In this document: in pieces, positions 7,552 to 16,095 of the stretch
Layout of the letters: every line of letters begins with the position of its first letter
How positions within the stretch are numbered: position 1 is the first letter of the stretch
Source of the DNA: Alphaproteobacteria bacterium
Lineage (GTDB): Bacteria > Pseudomonadota > Alphaproteobacteria > RF32 > CAG-239
NCBI GenBank assembly: GCA_017958895.1
Contig: JAGDBT010000067.1
Span: 1-23,689 of the forward strand
Direction of reading: 5' to 3'
Length of the DNA: 23,689 nucleotides
Notes under the pieces: generated by a model
What the model saw: the letters and a program-made list of their open reading frames with translations, nothing else
Told to the model about the DNA's origin: nothing
Database searches by the model: none
Program-made: the position numbers and the translations under genes

Positions 7552-7585
7552 ACCCTAATATTCTTGGATTTGATAGGATTTTAAA

Positions 7586-9148
7586 ATGCCTAAATTTGGA
7601 TACAAATGCTTCGTCGGAAGCTTTCTTCTTTCTTTGGTAGCGGTTTTTGCCGCCACTAAGGCTTATTTGGTTTTGGCCGTTGAACACGAGCAACCGGCGG
7701 TTATGCCTGTGATTGAAGCCAAAAATATAGAATTGTTCTCTGCAACCGAGGAAAGCGAACCGATTTATGAAAAAACTACTCCGGCAATCAGCGAGGTTTC
7801 TGCATCTCCGGAAGTGTTTGATATTGCCGAAAACAGTCCAACGCCGGAAGTTTTTGCACAAAGCGACGATATTTTATATATGCCGGAAGCAGATGATGAA
7901 GTATCCGAACTTGCTTTCAGCGAAATTGCGCCGCAGGAATCTCTCGACCAAGAAATTTCCGCTCCGCAGATTGCCCCGGACCAAGAAAAAGATAATGAAT
8001 TAAAAATTGCCGATGCCTCAACTGCTCCGAGTTTTAAAATTCCGCTCGTTCATCATTATAATAAAGATAAAGGAAATGTTTCCGTTTCCGATGAAGCGGA
8101 CGGCAGTAAGATTGCTTTGGCCTCCCATGATGTCGCCTTTAAAAATCTGGGTACGGAAAATCAGGCTTCCGTAACTTCTCAAACCGAAGAAGCCGAAAGA
8201 GTTTTGACCGGTGCTTCGCAGTTGGAGCTTAATGCTTCCGCCGCAGATATTGCTCAGGACAGTCCTTGGGAAGTGGCCGAAACCGCCAACAAACATGCGG
8301 CAAAGAATACCATTGATGCTTATTCGGCCGAACGCAAGGCCGAAATAGCCGCTCTTGATCAACAGGTTCCTGAACCACAACCGGAACAACAAACCGCTTA
8401 TAAGGTACAAAAAAATATTTTAATTCCGATACCTGAGGATATTTTGAACAATCCGAATCTGACTCCGCAATTTTCCTCTTCCGAAGAAAACTTGCGCTTG
8501 GAACAGGAATTACGCGCCAGACACGAACTTCCGGCCTTGGAAGGTGACAATAATGTAATTGTTAACAGCGACGGCGAAAAAGATTTTGAGCAGACCGATG
8601 AAAAAACCTCGCAGAGTCTTACCGACAGCATTGCCGAATGGTTTTCTTCTTCAAAATCCTCAGCCAAAACCGACAGCAAAACTAAAAATCCTTCTCAACC
8701 TTCCGCAAGCGATAAAAAGAGCGACAAGAAGGACGGTGCAAAAGATCAGGAAAGCAATAATTCCTTATTTAAAAAATTGCTTAACATAGGTAAGCAGGAT
8801 AACGAAAAAAATATTCTCCCTTCCGAGTTGAAATTGGCATTTCAACCGAATCGGGCGGAAATATCGGGACAAACACTGGAATGGCTTCGTGCCTTTTCTC
8901 GCAATGCCGTAGAAAATGAGAATGTTATCATAGAAATAAGGATAGCGCAGAATGCTCAGGCGGCTTTGCAGCATAAGCGTTTAAAGCTTCTGCATAAAAT
9001 TTTGGCGAATAACGGTGTGGATTATAATAAGATTAACATAATTTTTACCGATAGAGAACCAAACTCTTTTATTATTAGAAATGTAAGATATGCCAGTGAA
9101 GAGGAGCTGGCCAAGGTTATGAAAAAAGCAGATAACCCTTGGTTTTGA
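7586..9148 (+). CDS. Membrane-anchored OmpA-like protein leading the pilus operon
   Basis: 520 residues. An N-terminal membrane helix (~9-31, uncleaved-anchor type) is followed by a long, low-complexity, acidic and Pro/Glu/Ala-rich region (~35-400) with a Lys/Ser/Asp-rich patch (~350-390). The C-terminal ~110 residues look like an OmpA/MotB peptidoglycan-binding fold: LKLAFQPNRAEIS, a beta-strand VIIEIRIA, then the helix KRLKLLHKILANNGVD and a last strand. The Asp/Arg pair that binds diaminopimelate is only partly evident. TAGGAT before the ATG is a modest ribosome site. As first gene of the pil operon it may span the periplasm and fix the pilus machine to the cell wall. It has no R64 counterpart that I recognise. 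Confidence 0.7.
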   Translation: MPKFGYKCFVGSFLLSLVAVFAATKAYLVLAVEHEQPAVMPVIEAKNIELFSATEESEPIYEKTTPAISEVSASPEVFDIAENSPTPEVFAQSDDILYMPEADDEVSELAFSEIAPQESLDQEISAPQIAPDQEKDNELKIADASTAPSFKIPLVHHYNKDKGNVSVSDEADGSKIALASHDVAFKNLGTENQASVTSQTEEAERVLTGASQLELNASAADIAQDSPWEVAETANKHAAKNTIDAYSAERKAEIAALDQQVPEPQPEQQTAYKVQKNILIPIPEDILNNPNLTPQFSSSEENLRLEQELRARHELPALEGDNNVIVNSDGEKDFEQTDEKTSQSLTDSIAEWFSSSKSSAKTDSKTKNPSQPSASDKKSDKKDGAKDQESNNSLFKKLLNIGKQDNEKNILPSELKLAFQPNRAEISGQTLEWLRAFSRNAVENENVIIEIRIAQNAQAALQHKRLKLLHKILANNGVDYNKINIIFTDREPNSFIIRNVRYASEEELAKVMKKADNPWF

Positions 9149-9196
9149 ACACTTTCGGCATTATAACAGTTTTAACATGTATCATAGGAAAATACG

Positions 9197-10066
9197 ATGA
9201 AACATAATTTAGAAACAAAAACAATGACAAACAAACTGGCCGTTCTCGGCTTGCTTTGTTGCGTTTTATATATGACAGGCTGTGTTACGGATAAAAATTA
9301 TTATCAAAGACAGTGCGAAAACGGCATTTGTACAAGTAATCAGGAATATACGGCCATTTGTGTTGAAAATGCCGACGGTTACAGTGAATGTCATGATGCC
9401 GGTGATATAAATTATACCAACACCGCCGCGGCATTCCGTAAATACGGAGAAAGATCTCCGCGTGATCATCGTATTACACAGGCCGGAGCAGGTAACAACA
9501 TATCAGCGGCCATTCCGCCGAGCATAGATGATGAGGTTTTGGAATATGAAAACAGCATCGTAGCTCCGGAAGGCGAAGCGCAATTTACTCCGGGAGCGGT
9601 ACCGACCAAAGAATTGTCTTCTGCAAAGAAAAAGAAAACAAAAGTAAGAAGAATTCGCAAGGGTGCTAAGGTTACCCGCGATAAAAACGGTAATGTTGTG
9701 CCGGTTAATCCTGCCGACTACGAATATTATGAAATAGAAACCCCTTCTGAAGAAAACAACGAAGAAGAGGAGGAGGAAAATACCGAAGAAGATAATGCCA
9801 ATAAGGACTGGTTGGCCGAAGAAGGACAAAGCTTAAAAGAATTACTCACTTTGTGGAGTGAAGAAGCCGGCTGGAGAATTATTTGGAAAACAAATCGTAA
9901 TTATACCTTGAATGCCGGTGCTATGTTCAGAGGTACTTTTGCTGATGTAGCCTCGGCTTTAGTCAGAGCCTTTGCACGCGCCAGACCGGCTCCGATAGCT
10001 ACTTTCTATAAGGGTAACCGTGTTCTGGTAATTGAAACGATGGAGGACGAAAATGCGTATGACTAA
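9197..10066 (+). CDS. pilL: TcpQ/PilL-type pilus lipoprotein
   Basis: 289 residues. A lipoprotein signal ends in MTGC (lipidated Cys ~29), followed by a cysteine-rich segment (QCENGICTSN, then AICVENADGYSEC), a basic patch (KKKKTKVRRIRKG) and a long acidic run (~183-197). The C-terminal ~85 residues fit the TcpQ domain of PilL/TcpQ proteins: DWLAEEGQSLKELLTLWSEE, AGWRIIWK, YTLNAGAMFRGTF, FYKGNRVLVIE. TcpQ proteins help localise the type IVb secretin in the outer membrane. AGGA lies 8 nt before the chosen ATG; the in-frame ATG at 9224 has no ribosome site. It overlaps pilN by 14 nt. R64 PilL is longer, so symbol use is by domain and gene order. Confidence 0.75.
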   Translation: MKHNLETKTMTNKLAVLGLLCCVLYMTGCVTDKNYYQRQCENGICTSNQEYTAICVENADGYSECHDAGDINYTNTAAAFRKYGERSPRDHRITQAGAGNNISAAIPPSIDDEVLEYENSIVAPEGEAQFTPGAVPTKELSSAKKKKTKVRRIRKGAKVTRDKNGNVVPVNPADYEYYEIETPSEENNEEEEEENTEEDNANKDWLAEEGQSLKELLTLWSEEAGWRIIWKTNRNYTLNAGAMFRGTFADVASALVRAFARARPAPIATFYKGNRVLVIETMEDENAYD

Positions 10067-11639
10067 TTTATGTAAATTGGTAGTTCTGAGTATTTTGGGA
10101 ATTACCGCTGCTTGCTCTGTTTCACCTGAAATGGACAGAGAAATGGCTCAGCGTGCCAAAGATTCTTTGGATTTGAAACAAAAAGCCGCTGTACCTGGCG
10201 ACCCGATTCCTGATGATGTTATCCGGGTTAAAAACGACATTTGGCTCGGCGACAGTTCAAAAGTTGAGTTCGAAGGCGAACCGGTACCGTCTTATTTGGA
10301 AACCAAAGATGGTATTACTTTAATCAGCAATCGTCCTATCACATTATATGAAATCGGCAGCATGATCAGCAAAATTACTTCTATTTCGGTACGTTATGCA
10401 CCGGAATTGGAGGAAACAGCCATTTCAAATGCCGACAGTAATGAACCTTCATTAAAAGATATCGGTGCTCAATGGACCGATTCTACCAAGATGATTGTCA
10501 ACTACAAAGGCCCGATAAGCGGTTTATTGGATGAAGTTTCCAATCGTTTCGGCATTTGGTGGAAATATGAAAAGAATGAAATTTATTTCTACAAATATAT
10601 AACCAAAACGTTTGTAATTTACTCCTTACCGACCAACCCTTCTTTGAGTGTTTCGGTCGGCGGTTCGGGCGGTGCATCCAGCATTTCGCAAAGCAGCTCG
10701 GTTGACGGTTTGGATATGTGGTCTAATATTGAAAGCGCCATTTCTTCAATGATCGGCAGCGAATCAAATATGGTAATAGATAAAGGTAACGGTACGATTA
10801 CTCTTAAAGCAACTCCTACCGATATCAGACGCGTGGCCAAATTCATAAACGAACAGAATATTCGTGTTTCCAAACAAATCGCCATCAGCGTAAAAGTTAT
10901 TCAGCTTAACATTACCAATGCCGATAAATACGGTTTGGATTTAAGCGCAACTTTCGGCGGTCGCGGTTCAATTAAAGATATCAGCGCCCACACTTCAGGC
11001 TCTGTTGATAACGCTTTAACCAGTTTGACCATGGGTATCAGCTCTAAACGTTGGAGTGTTGATGCCGCTATGAGTGCCTTATCTCAAGAAGGTCAAACCA
11101 ATTTGGTTACGAGCGGTACCGTAACAACCATGAACAATAAACCGGCACCTATTCAGGTGGTTAAAACCCAGAACTACATCTCCGATGTTACCAAAACGAA
11201 CAGTGGTGACAGTGATTCGTATGATATTTCGGTACAAACCGAAGAAATAGAAACCGGTTTCACCATGAGCGTTTTACCGCGTATTTTGGATCACGGTCGT
11301 ATCTTAATGTTCTTCAACTTAGCCTTGTCTGACTTGCTATCACTTGACGCCATCAATATTTCCGGCGGTAAAGAAGGTGAAGGTGAGTTCGTACAAAATC
11401 CGGTTATCGAAACTCGCGGATTTACTCAAGAAGTAGCCATGAAATCGGGTGAAACCCTCATTTTGGCCGGCTATGAGAGAGTTGAAGACTCTACTGATAA
11501 AAAAGGTGTAGGCAGTCCGGAAAACAACCTGTTGGGTGGTTCTTCCTCGGCTGAGAAAAAACGCACAATTCTCGTTATTATGTTGACTCCGGTGGTATTG
11601 GAATCTCCGTTATCTCCGGAATCCAGAATGAACGACTAA
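10053..11639 (+). CDS. pilN: PilN-type secretin lipoprotein of a type IVb pilus
   Basis: 528 residues from the ATG at 10053, chosen because GGAGG lies 6 nt upstream. A longer reading from the TTG at 10032 would put charged residues before the signal. The signal ends ITAAC, so Cys21 is probably lipidated, as in R64 PilN and other type IVb secretins. The N-terminal half holds the secretin N-domain (TLYEIGSMISKIT) and a Gly/Ser-rich linker (SVGGSGGASS). The C-terminal half (~270-515) is the ring-forming secretin domain, with QISAVKVIQL-like strands, TGFTMSVLPRILDHGRILMF and ETLILAGYERV. It forms the outer-membrane channel through which the pilus passes. It overlaps the TcpQ gene and is 18 bp before pilO. 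Confidence 0.9.
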   Translation: MRMTNLCKLVVLSILGITAACSVSPEMDREMAQRAKDSLDLKQKAAVPGDPIPDDVIRVKNDIWLGDSSKVEFEGEPVPSYLETKDGITLISNRPITLYEIGSMISKITSISVRYAPELEETAISNADSNEPSLKDIGAQWTDSTKMIVNYKGPISGLLDEVSNRFGIWWKYEKNEIYFYKYITKTFVIYSLPTNPSLSVSVGGSGGASSISQSSSVDGLDMWSNIESAISSMIGSESNMVIDKGNGTITLKATPTDIRRVAKFINEQNIRVSKQIAISVKVIQLNITNADKYGLDLSATFGGRGSIKDISAHTSGSVDNALTSLTMGISSKRWSVDAAMSALSQEGQTNLVTSGTVTTMNNKPAPIQVVKTQNYISDVTKTNSGDSDSYDISVQTEEIETGFTMSVLPRILDHGRILMFFNLALSDLLSLDAINISGGKEGEGEFVQNPVIETRGFTQEVAMKSGETLILAGYERVEDSTDKKGVGSPENNLLGGSSSAEKKRTILVIMLTPVVLESPLSPESRMND

Positions 11640-11657
11640 TATCTAAGGAGAGAGCAA

Positions 11658-12902
11658 GTGGCTGATAATAACTACGAAGAAAAGGCTTGGAAGTCATCCT
11701 TCACCGAAGGAGGAACGACCTATGCAGCCAGTATTTTTTGGCAGCCTTTACTGAACGAAGATAAACCGCTGCCGGAAATTAAAGAAGCTGCGGAAAATAT
11801 TCTGGAGGGTGCAGATTTATATGTTACCCGAAAAGGAAAATCTTCGCAATTCGGTTTGGCCGCTTCCTCTCAAGGTTTCTCTCAAGGAATGCCTTCGGCG
11901 GCAATTGCCTTAATAACCAGTTTGGGAAACATAACTTCTTTCTTGGGTGTTTTTAAGGTTGATACCGGCTGGTGGTATGTTTGTTTCAGAAACGACGTTA
12001 TCTTGTCTGATGGTGATACTTTATTTGTAAACGAGAAAGATGCCAAAAACCAATTTATTTCCATGTTGGCCGTGCCTGATTGGGATGCCGTATTTGCGCC
12101 GGAAAGCTGGAATATTGATGATACACGCAGTGTAGAACTCAGAACTTTATTGCAAAAAGGTTTGGCCGTAAAACTGGCCAAGATAAGCGGTAATAACGAT
12201 AACATTATGTTGGCGGTCATTATTGCCTGCTTTGCAATTATTCTTTGGTTTGCTTATTCAACCTTGAAAGATATGTTCTTCTCGGCTCCGTCGGAACCGG
12301 TTGTTGCACCTATTCCGATTATTCAACAACCTATTTTGGCTCCTGAAGCAAAACCTTGGGAAAAGTTGCCTAATCCGGTAGATATCATGAACAATTGTTA
12401 TGAGGCAACCAGAAAGGTTACACAAATTGTTACACCGGGATGGTATTTGGAAGGGGTTACCTGCAAAGCCAAAACCGGTTTGGTAACTTCCTGGAAGAGA
12501 GAAATCGGACGTTTAAGTTGGATAGAGCAAGCTTTGGATGTTTCAGGCGTACCTTTCTCATCAAGAGTTTTAAGCCCTGACGGCAATACCATTATGGTTA
12601 CCTTACCTATTCCGGAGTCTTCTGTGTTGAATTCTCCTCCGGAATATAATCAAACCGATTTAATCAACACCATAAACGATATTAACCAAGCTTTGGGCGT
12701 GAGCATATTATTAACACCGGGCACAAAGACATCCGGCAGAGGAACAAAATATAACTTTATGTCGTTCTCCGTGTCGTCAACCCACGACCCTAGAGTGTGG
12801 ATAAAATTATTAATGAAATTTTCAGGGTTATCTGTTAAAGTTATAACCTATGATGTAAATTCCGGAATGTGGACATACAAAGGAGATATTTATGAATTGT
12901 AA
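11658..12902 (+). CDS. pilO: PilO pilus accessory protein
   Basis: 414 residues, GTG start supported by AAGGAG 7 nt upstream. It follows the R64-type PilO layout: an N-terminal cytoplasmic domain (~1-178) with GWWYVCFRNDVILSDGDTLF and LAVPDWDAVFAPESW, one central membrane helix (~182-200) and a periplasmic C-terminal domain (~210-414). The N-domain motifs (aromatic WWY, then FAP..W) are typical of pilin accessory protein PilO of type IVb systems, not of type IVa PilO. It is thought to form the inner-membrane assembly complex with PilP. It overlaps pilP by 11 nt. Confidence 0.85.
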   Translation: MADNNYEEKAWKSSFTEGGTTYAASIFWQPLLNEDKPLPEIKEAAENILEGADLYVTRKGKSSQFGLAASSQGFSQGMPSAAIALITSLGNITSFLGVFKVDTGWWYVCFRNDVILSDGDTLFVNEKDAKNQFISMLAVPDWDAVFAPESWNIDDTRSVELRTLLQKGLAVKLAKISGNNDNIMLAVIIACFAIILWFAYSTLKDMFFSAPSEPVVAPIPIIQQPILAPEAKPWEKLPNPVDIMNNCYEATRKVTQIVTPGWYLEGVTCKAKTGLVTSWKREIGRLSWIEQALDVSGVPFSSRVLSPDGNTIMVTLPIPESSVLNSPPEYNQTDLINTINDINQALGVSILLTPGTKTSGRGTKYNFMSFSVSSTHDPRVWIKLLMKFSGLSVKVITYDVNSGMWTYKGDIYEL

Positions 12903-14292
12903 TTTGAAAAACAGAATAATAGTCATGGTAGCATGCGCTTTTGTGGCCATGACCGCTTTGACCGATAAATGTCACGCCGCCAAGGCTGATGTTTCCGCCA
13001 ACCAACCGGTTGTTGCCGATGAAACAAATGCTCGCGCAAATGATGATTTGCTCGGTTTGGAAGCTGTTCCTGAACAGAAAAAAGACACAGATTCGGCTAA
13101 AGAAAAAGCAAGCGAAGTTTCTTTGGACTTTTTAAATGAAGAAGAACCTAAAGAACCGGTTGCAAAGGTTGCGGCCGATCAGCAAAAACCTCTCCTGGAT
13201 ATTCAGCCTGCCGTTGAGCAAAACGCTTCTCCGGAATTTGATGACGAAGAAGACGAGCCGGCTACCGTTGCGAGCAACGAAGAGCCGATAATTCCGGATA
13301 CGGAAGCACCGCGTGCTCCTTTTGAAAACTTCGGTAATGCCATTTTATCAAAGGTTGACAGTGATTTGTTCAATCAAATGTCCAACATTGAAAAACAGAC
13401 AGCTTTGTTAAAGTTGGAGCTCAGACGTGAAGAACTCAGAAACAAAGTTGAGGCCTTGAAAGCTGCCCGCGTACGCGCTCAGTATGAAGAAACAGACAGA
13501 CAAAAAGCCGCCAATGAAAAAATGAAAAATGAGGCAGCGGAACGTGAAGCCATGATGATTTCTCAGCAAATTCAGCTCAAGGAAAAAGAAATAGAATTAC
13601 AGAAAGTAAAGCAAGCTAAAATTCTTAATGACTATATGAATGAGATGCTTTTAACCAACCAATCCTGGGTTGAAAAAAATGCCAAATTGTTTGCCAGAGT
13701 GAAGGAACTTGAAGAAGAAAGAACCGCTCTTATCAATAATTCGAAGGAAAAAATCAAAAGCATAAAAACTGCTATTGATGAAATGCAAGCAAAAGCTGAT
13801 ACTGCCGCTTCCGTTTACAAGCGCAATATAGACAATCTGAATTCACAAATTTCCCAAATGAAAGACAGCATGTTGGAAAGTGAAGGTGTCATAAAGCAAA
13901 TGCGTGAAGGTACAAATCCGTTTGGCGATGTTCCGTCAAAAGATGCTATTGATATGTCCGAAGAGTATGCTATTATGGATATTACCGGAAAAGGTGATGA
14001 TGTTGTGGCAAAAATAGTCAGCCGTGACGGCACGACCTTTACGGTTCACAAAGGTTCAATGTTAAAGAACGGTGAAGTTGTTACGGCCATCACCGAACAT
14101 TATATCTCTTTTGAAAACAATGGTGTCCAGAGTTATCTCTATACCGGCGGAACCATCAGAGAATATGAACCTACGGTTTCTTTCAACAACGCTTCTAAGA
14201 CCAATTGGGAATCCTCATCGGAATCCTCTGAAGAGACTGTTAAAAAGTCCAGCGAACCTATTTCTTTCGGCAAAGGAATGTTTGTTCAATAA
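12892..14292 (+). CDS. pilP: Enlarged PilP pilus protein with long coiled coil
   Basis: 466 residues, about three times R64 PilP. A signal peptide ends near residue 29 (DKCHA, then AKADV). An acidic disordered segment (~30-145) is followed by a long coiled coil (~160-335: Glu/Lys/Gln-rich heptads) and a PilP C-terminal beta-domain (~356-425: YAIMDITGKGDDVVAKIVSR, FTVHKGSMLKNGEVVTAI). The coil-plus-beta-domain order is that of type IVb PilP, which connects the inner-membrane complex to the secretin. AAGGAG lies 6-7 nt before the ATG. Its extra length could let it span a wider periplasm or contact the OmpA-like and TcpQ proteins. Confidence 0.8.
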   Translation: MNCNLKNRIIVMVACAFVAMTALTDKCHAAKADVSANQPVVADETNARANDDLLGLEAVPEQKKDTDSAKEKASEVSLDFLNEEEPKEPVAKVAADQQKPLLDIQPAVEQNASPEFDDEEDEPATVASNEEPIIPDTEAPRAPFENFGNAILSKVDSDLFNQMSNIEKQTALLKLELRREELRNKVEALKAARVRAQYEETDRQKAANEKMKNEAAEREAMMISQQIQLKEKEIELQKVKQAKILNDYMNEMLLTNQSWVEKNAKLFARVKELEEERTALINNSKEKIKSIKTAIDEMQAKADTAASVYKRNIDNLNSQISQMKDSMLESEGVIKQMREGTNPFGDVPSKDAIDMSEEYAIMDITGKGDDVVAKIVSRDGTTFTVHKGSMLKNGEVVTAITEHYISFENNGVQSYLYTGGTIREYEPTVSFNNASKTNWESSSESSEETVKKSSEPISFGKGMFVQ

Positions 14293-14303
14293 AAGTATGA
14301 GAA

Positions 14304-16082
14304 ATGACTGAAGAAGCAACAAAAATTTCAGGTAACGCAAATCTCCCGCTCCCTCAAAAGAGCGGAGAGGTTGCATCTGCAAAAACAGAAATCAAAGCAC
14401 CTGCCAAAAAAGATACCCCTCCTCCGAGTAATGTTTCAAACAAAAAGGATGATTTGCAGCCTGTTAAAAAAAGTTCTGATATTGCCGAATCGGAATTAGA
14501 GGAAACCAAAGTATCTTCCAGTCTGTTTCAAATTTTGTTTGCCAATGACAACCGCTTGTTGACCGGTGAAAACGGCGAATTAAATGTTGATAATGAAACC
14601 AGACGTATGTTGGCCCTGTTTTCAGACGGCACTTACATCGTTGATGAAGATCACCGCTTTGACGGAAAAGTCTTAAACTTTACGGCTACAATTAAAAGAA
14701 GAAAGATACCTATCTCTCCTCCTCGATATATGTCAGCAGCCGAACTTGCCGCTATCTACGCCTATGGCGAACGCGGTATGGGCCAAATTAACATTACGGC
14801 CGAGGAAACTGCAGACTATCAGATGCAGATTGACTTTTTGAGCGTTATCAGCCGTGCCGCTATGCGTAAAGTTTCCGATATTCACGTCTTGGTTGCCGAT
14901 TCCACAACCGTGTTGTTTCGTTCAAACGGTATGATGGAACGCGAGTTGGAATACTCACAGGAATGGGGCGAAGCCTTTGTACGTGCGGCCTTTGCTTCTG
15001 CGGATATTTCCGATTCGAACTATGCCAAAAACGAATTCCAAGGTGCACAAAAATTAGGTTCAACACCTTTGCGCGGTACCAACGGCAAATTAAAATTACC
15101 GCATAACGTGCTCGCTATTCGTTTGCAATTTAACCCGATAGCCTTCGGTTCGCAATATTTGGTTATGCGTCTGTTGTATGCCGACGACAATCCTAACGGC
15201 GACAGTGATTTGCGTTCTTTGGGTTTGGGTGATCGCGAAATTGAATTGTTTTACAGATTGCGAGCCAATGCTACGGGGTTGAAAATTATTGCCGGTCCTA
15301 CCGGTTCCGGTAAATCAACAACCTTGCAACGTAACATGATTAAGCTGTTGCAGGAACACAATAACGAAATTAACGTTATTACCGTGGAAGATCCGCCGGA
15401 GTATCCTATTCCGGGAGCTCGGCAAATGCCGGTTACCAATGCTTCCACCGAAGAAGAAAAAGATGATGAATTTACTAAAGCTTTGAGTGCCGCCCTGCGT
15501 TCTGACCCTGATGTATTAATGGTCGGCGAAATTCGTTCGCTTTCAGCGGCAGCCCTGGTGTTCAGAGGCGCCTTGTCCGGACACAGTGTGTGGACAACCT
15601 TGCACGCCAACTCAGCACCGGCAATTATTACGCGTTTGCGCGATATGGGTGTACAATCCTATATGTTGGAAGACCCTGAAATTATGAAAGGTCTGATTTC
15701 ACAACGACTCTTCCGCAGAATTTGTCCGTATTGCCGCGTTTCGGTAAAAGAAAGAATGAATGATCCTTCGTTTAATCGTTTGAAAATCGCCTTGGGTGAT
15801 TATGGTGTTGAAAACACTTATCTGCGCGGTCCGGGTTGCAAATATTGCGGCAACCGCGGTATTGTCGGACGTATGTCGGTTCCGGAAATCATTCTTCCGG
15901 ACTCTCACCTTTTGCAATTTTTAATTAAAGGTGATACCAAGAACGCCATTGATTATTGGATAAGTGAATTAAACGGCCGTCCGTTACGTGATGCCGCCAT
16001 TGAGCGAATGTTGAAAGGTTATATTGATTTGGATGAAGTGGAACGTTGGTGCGGTTTGCTTGACCAACGCCCGATTTACTAG
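14304..16082 (+). CDS. pilQ: PilQ: GspE-family pilus assembly ATPase
   Basis: 592 residues. It has a disordered Lys/Pro-rich N-terminus (~1-75), an N-domain, then the hexameric ATPase core. Visible motifs are Walker A GPTGSGKST (~331-339), Asp box VITVEDPPEYPI (~359), Walker B VLMVGEIRS (~404-411) and His box TTLHANSA (~431-438). A four-cysteine zinc site follows (CPYC ... CKYC, ~474-515), usual in assembly-type GspE/PilB proteins. It drives pilin polymerisation at the inner membrane with PilR. The name follows R64, where PilQ is the ATPase, not the type IVa secretin also called PilQ. The ribosome site is weak; the gene starts 11 bp after pilP. Confidence 0.9.
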   Translation: MTEEATKISGNANLPLPQKSGEVASAKTEIKAPAKKDTPPPSNVSNKKDDLQPVKKSSDIAESELEETKVSSSLFQILFANDNRLLTGENGELNVDNETRRMLALFSDGTYIVDEDHRFDGKVLNFTATIKRRKIPISPPRYMSAAELAAIYAYGERGMGQINITAEETADYQMQIDFLSVISRAAMRKVSDIHVLVADSTTVLFRSNGMMERELEYSQEWGEAFVRAAFASADISDSNYAKNEFQGAQKLGSTPLRGTNGKLKLPHNVLAIRLQFNPIAFGSQYLVMRLLYADDNPNGDSDLRSLGLGDREIELFYRLRANATGLKIIAGPTGSGKSTTLQRNMIKLLQEHNNEINVITVEDPPEYPIPGARQMPVTNASTEEEKDDEFTKALSAALRSDPDVLMVGEIRSLSAAALVFRGALSGHSVWTTLHANSAPAIITRLRDMGVQSYMLEDPEIMKGLISQRLFRRICPYCRVSVKERMNDPSFNRLKIALGDYGVENTYLRGPGCKYCGNRGIVGRMSVPEIILPDSHLLQFLIKGDTKNAIDYWISELNGRPLRDAAIERMLKGYIDLDEVERWCGLLDQRPIY

Positions 16083-16095
16083 GAGATAAAGTCAG

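Larger units (their letters stand above)
7259..7585. promoter_or_regulatory. Divergent control region between VirB and pilus operons
   Basis: A 327-bp AT-rich stretch with no supported gene. It separates the two divergent operons and must hold the promoters of both. Candidates are listed separately. TTATCAA (7351-7357) and TTGATAA (7424-7430) form a spaced inverted repeat, but in sequence this AT-rich it could be chance. I see no clear terminator, riboswitch or RNA gene. Confidence 0.6.

Noticed and set aside
7538..7861. Minus-strand open frame opposite the start of the OmpA-like gene
   Set aside because: No ribosome site, low-complexity basic/aromatic composition, and lies antisense to a well-supported gene.
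10032..10052. Upstream TTG start for pilN
   Set aside because: It would add a charged segment before the lipoprotein signal; the ATG at 10053 has GGAGG at ideal spacing.
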